Of a DNA stretch of 32,531 nucleotides, positions 31,364 through 32,531 are shown piece after piece; position 1 is the stretch's first letter, and each line of letters begins with the position of its first letter. The notes beneath the pieces are model-generated. The model was not told where the DNA came from. It was given only the letters and a program-made list of their open reading frames with translations, and did not search any database. The stretch comes from Gammaproteobacteria bacterium. GTDB taxonomy: Bacteria > Pseudomonadota > Gammaproteobacteria > Arenicellales > Poriferihabitantaceae. The stretch spans positions 1-32,531 of the forward strand of contig JAJDVC010000199.1 of assembly GCA_022826305.1 (NCBI GenBank), given 5' to 3'. The position numbers and the translations under genes were made by a program.

Positions 31364-31720
31364 GTTAACTCAAACGCAGGAATTCGACGATGAGTTCGAA
31401 GGTGACGAAGCCGAGGAACATGACATCGGGCCTGTGAAGCGCGAGAAGATCCTGCGGAATCCCCTGAACCGTCGGAACAGGCGCTCGATCTCGTTGCGCC
31501 GCCGGTACAGTTGCCGATCGTACTGCCAGGGCGCGCACCGATTCCGCTTCGGCGGAACCACCGGCCTGAACCTCCGCTCCCGGATCAGCTGGCGGGTCGC
31601 GTCGTCTTCGTACGCCCGATCCATGAGCAGGACCGGTCTGTCCGCCGGTCGCGTCAGAGCCTGCCCTGCCCAGACCTTGGGCAGAGCCCTGATCAGGGCC
31701 CTGGAAACCCGTTGCCGACC
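31364..31720 (-). pseudogene. IS5-type transposase C-terminal remnant, frameshifted
   Basis: SRALIRALPKVWAGQALTRPADRPVLLMDRAYEDDATRQLIRERRFRPVVPPKRNRCAPWQYDRQLYRRRNEIERLFRRFRGFRRIFSRF, then after a frameshift DVMFLGFVTFELIVEFLRLS*. Confidence 0.8.
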
Positions 31721-31749
31721 TGCCGGAACGTCTTTTAATCTCTCAGTAT

Positions 31750-32075
31750 CTTTCGGGCGCTTCCGACGATGCGTCCCCAGTCCCGCGACCTGCGTCGGGG
31801 CACGGTCGGGAAATTCAACTGTCATTTTCAGCCTTCCGCCCATGGCTCCGATATGGCTGCACAGCGTCGATATCATGAGATCGCTGCGCTTTTCCATCTG
31901 GGCAACGGTTGCCTGACGAATGCCCGGGGTCCTGGCAAGCTGGACCTGGGTGAGTGCCCTTGTGCAGTTCCTGAAGGGTTTCATACTCCTCTGTGCAGGC
32001 GCCTGGCCTCGGCATCGATCCTCGCGCGGCGTTCCGGTGTGAACTCGCTCATGATGTCGTTTGATGCAGTTGTCA
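31750..32075 (-). pseudogene. HigA/XRE-type antitoxin remnant
   Basis: Three frames join: MTTASNDIMSEFTPERRARIDAEARRLH / EEYETLQELHK / LTQVQLARTPGIRQATVAQMEKRSDLMISTLCSHIGAMGGRLKMTVEFPDRAP. Confidence 0.75.
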
Positions 32076-32084
32076 TGATACTCA

Positions 32085-32499
32085 CCCTTTCATTTCATCA
32101 AGATGGATGTCGAACCGCTCATCGGTCTTCGCAAGTAGTTGCCTGTAAAACCGCTTCTCGCTCATTCCTGACTTATCGCCAGCTACCAGAAGGACAGCTT
32201 TCGATCAGGATCAAAGGCGAAGGCAATCCACCAAACCCCGTCATTTGCATTGCACCTCATATCCTTCATGTTCGCGTGCTTCGATCCAGCAAGGTGTCAG
32301 CATGCGGCCTGCCGAGTCGTGGACCTTCGCGCTCCAGAAGCCTGATACGGGCGGCCATGGCATCCTGAACGGTTTCAGGATAAGCCTTGAACTCCGTCAC
32401 ACAAGGTGTCAACGAAAACGACTGCCCAGTCCATACCCGGAATATGGCTTGAATACCATAATATCTGAAAATCTGTATTTTCTGGTTGCGCGAATCCAA
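32085..32499 (-). pseudogene. HigB/RelE-type toxin remnant with frameshifts
   Basis: EFKAYPETVQDAMAARIRLLEREGPRLGRPHADTL / NMKDMRCNANDGVWWIAFAFDPDRK / VLLVAGDKSGMSEKRFYRQLLAKTDERFDIHLDEMKG* lie in shifted frames. Confidence 0.75.
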
Positions 32500-32531
32500 C
32501 TGATCATGCTTCCTAACCCGAAAAATGCATG

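Overview
GC-rich, gammaproteobacteria-like chromosomal window. (1) The left edge holds a minus-strand, edge-truncated surface/secreted protein ORF (Calx-beta/Ig-like) that the ORF track misses. A perfect (CGATCCAG)x9 octamer tract lies between a well-placed SD+ATG and that ORF, and is arranged like a phase-variable contingency locus. (2) ~1.9-14.0 kb is a minus-strand, stop/start-overlapping cobalamin operon: cbtB-cbtA-chlID-cobO-cobB/cbiA-Co/Ni transporter-cbiD-cobK-cobH-cobL-cobI-cbiG-cobJ-cobM. (3) ~14.4-18.9 kb is an accessory cassette bounded by two diverged ~170-bp direct repeats. It encodes a D12-class DNA adenine methylase, a ParB-N/GNRR protein, a putative PD-(D/E)XK-like nuclease and a small overlapping fourth ORF; this is the best candidate for an undescribed defence/R-M-like system. 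It is followed by a vapBC pair with a palindrome over the vapB start, a decayed Ser/Thr kinase and a DUF4041/GIY-YIG protein next to tRNA-Ser(GCU). (4) ~22.5-31.2 kb is ordinary core: csrA (with an unusual acidic tail), lysC, alaS, recX, recA, sixA-like, a methyltransferase and an MFS transporter. (5) The right edge has a frameshifted higBA-type TA remnant fused to an IS5-type transposase remnant. All family assignments are from reading the sequence; no searches were run.
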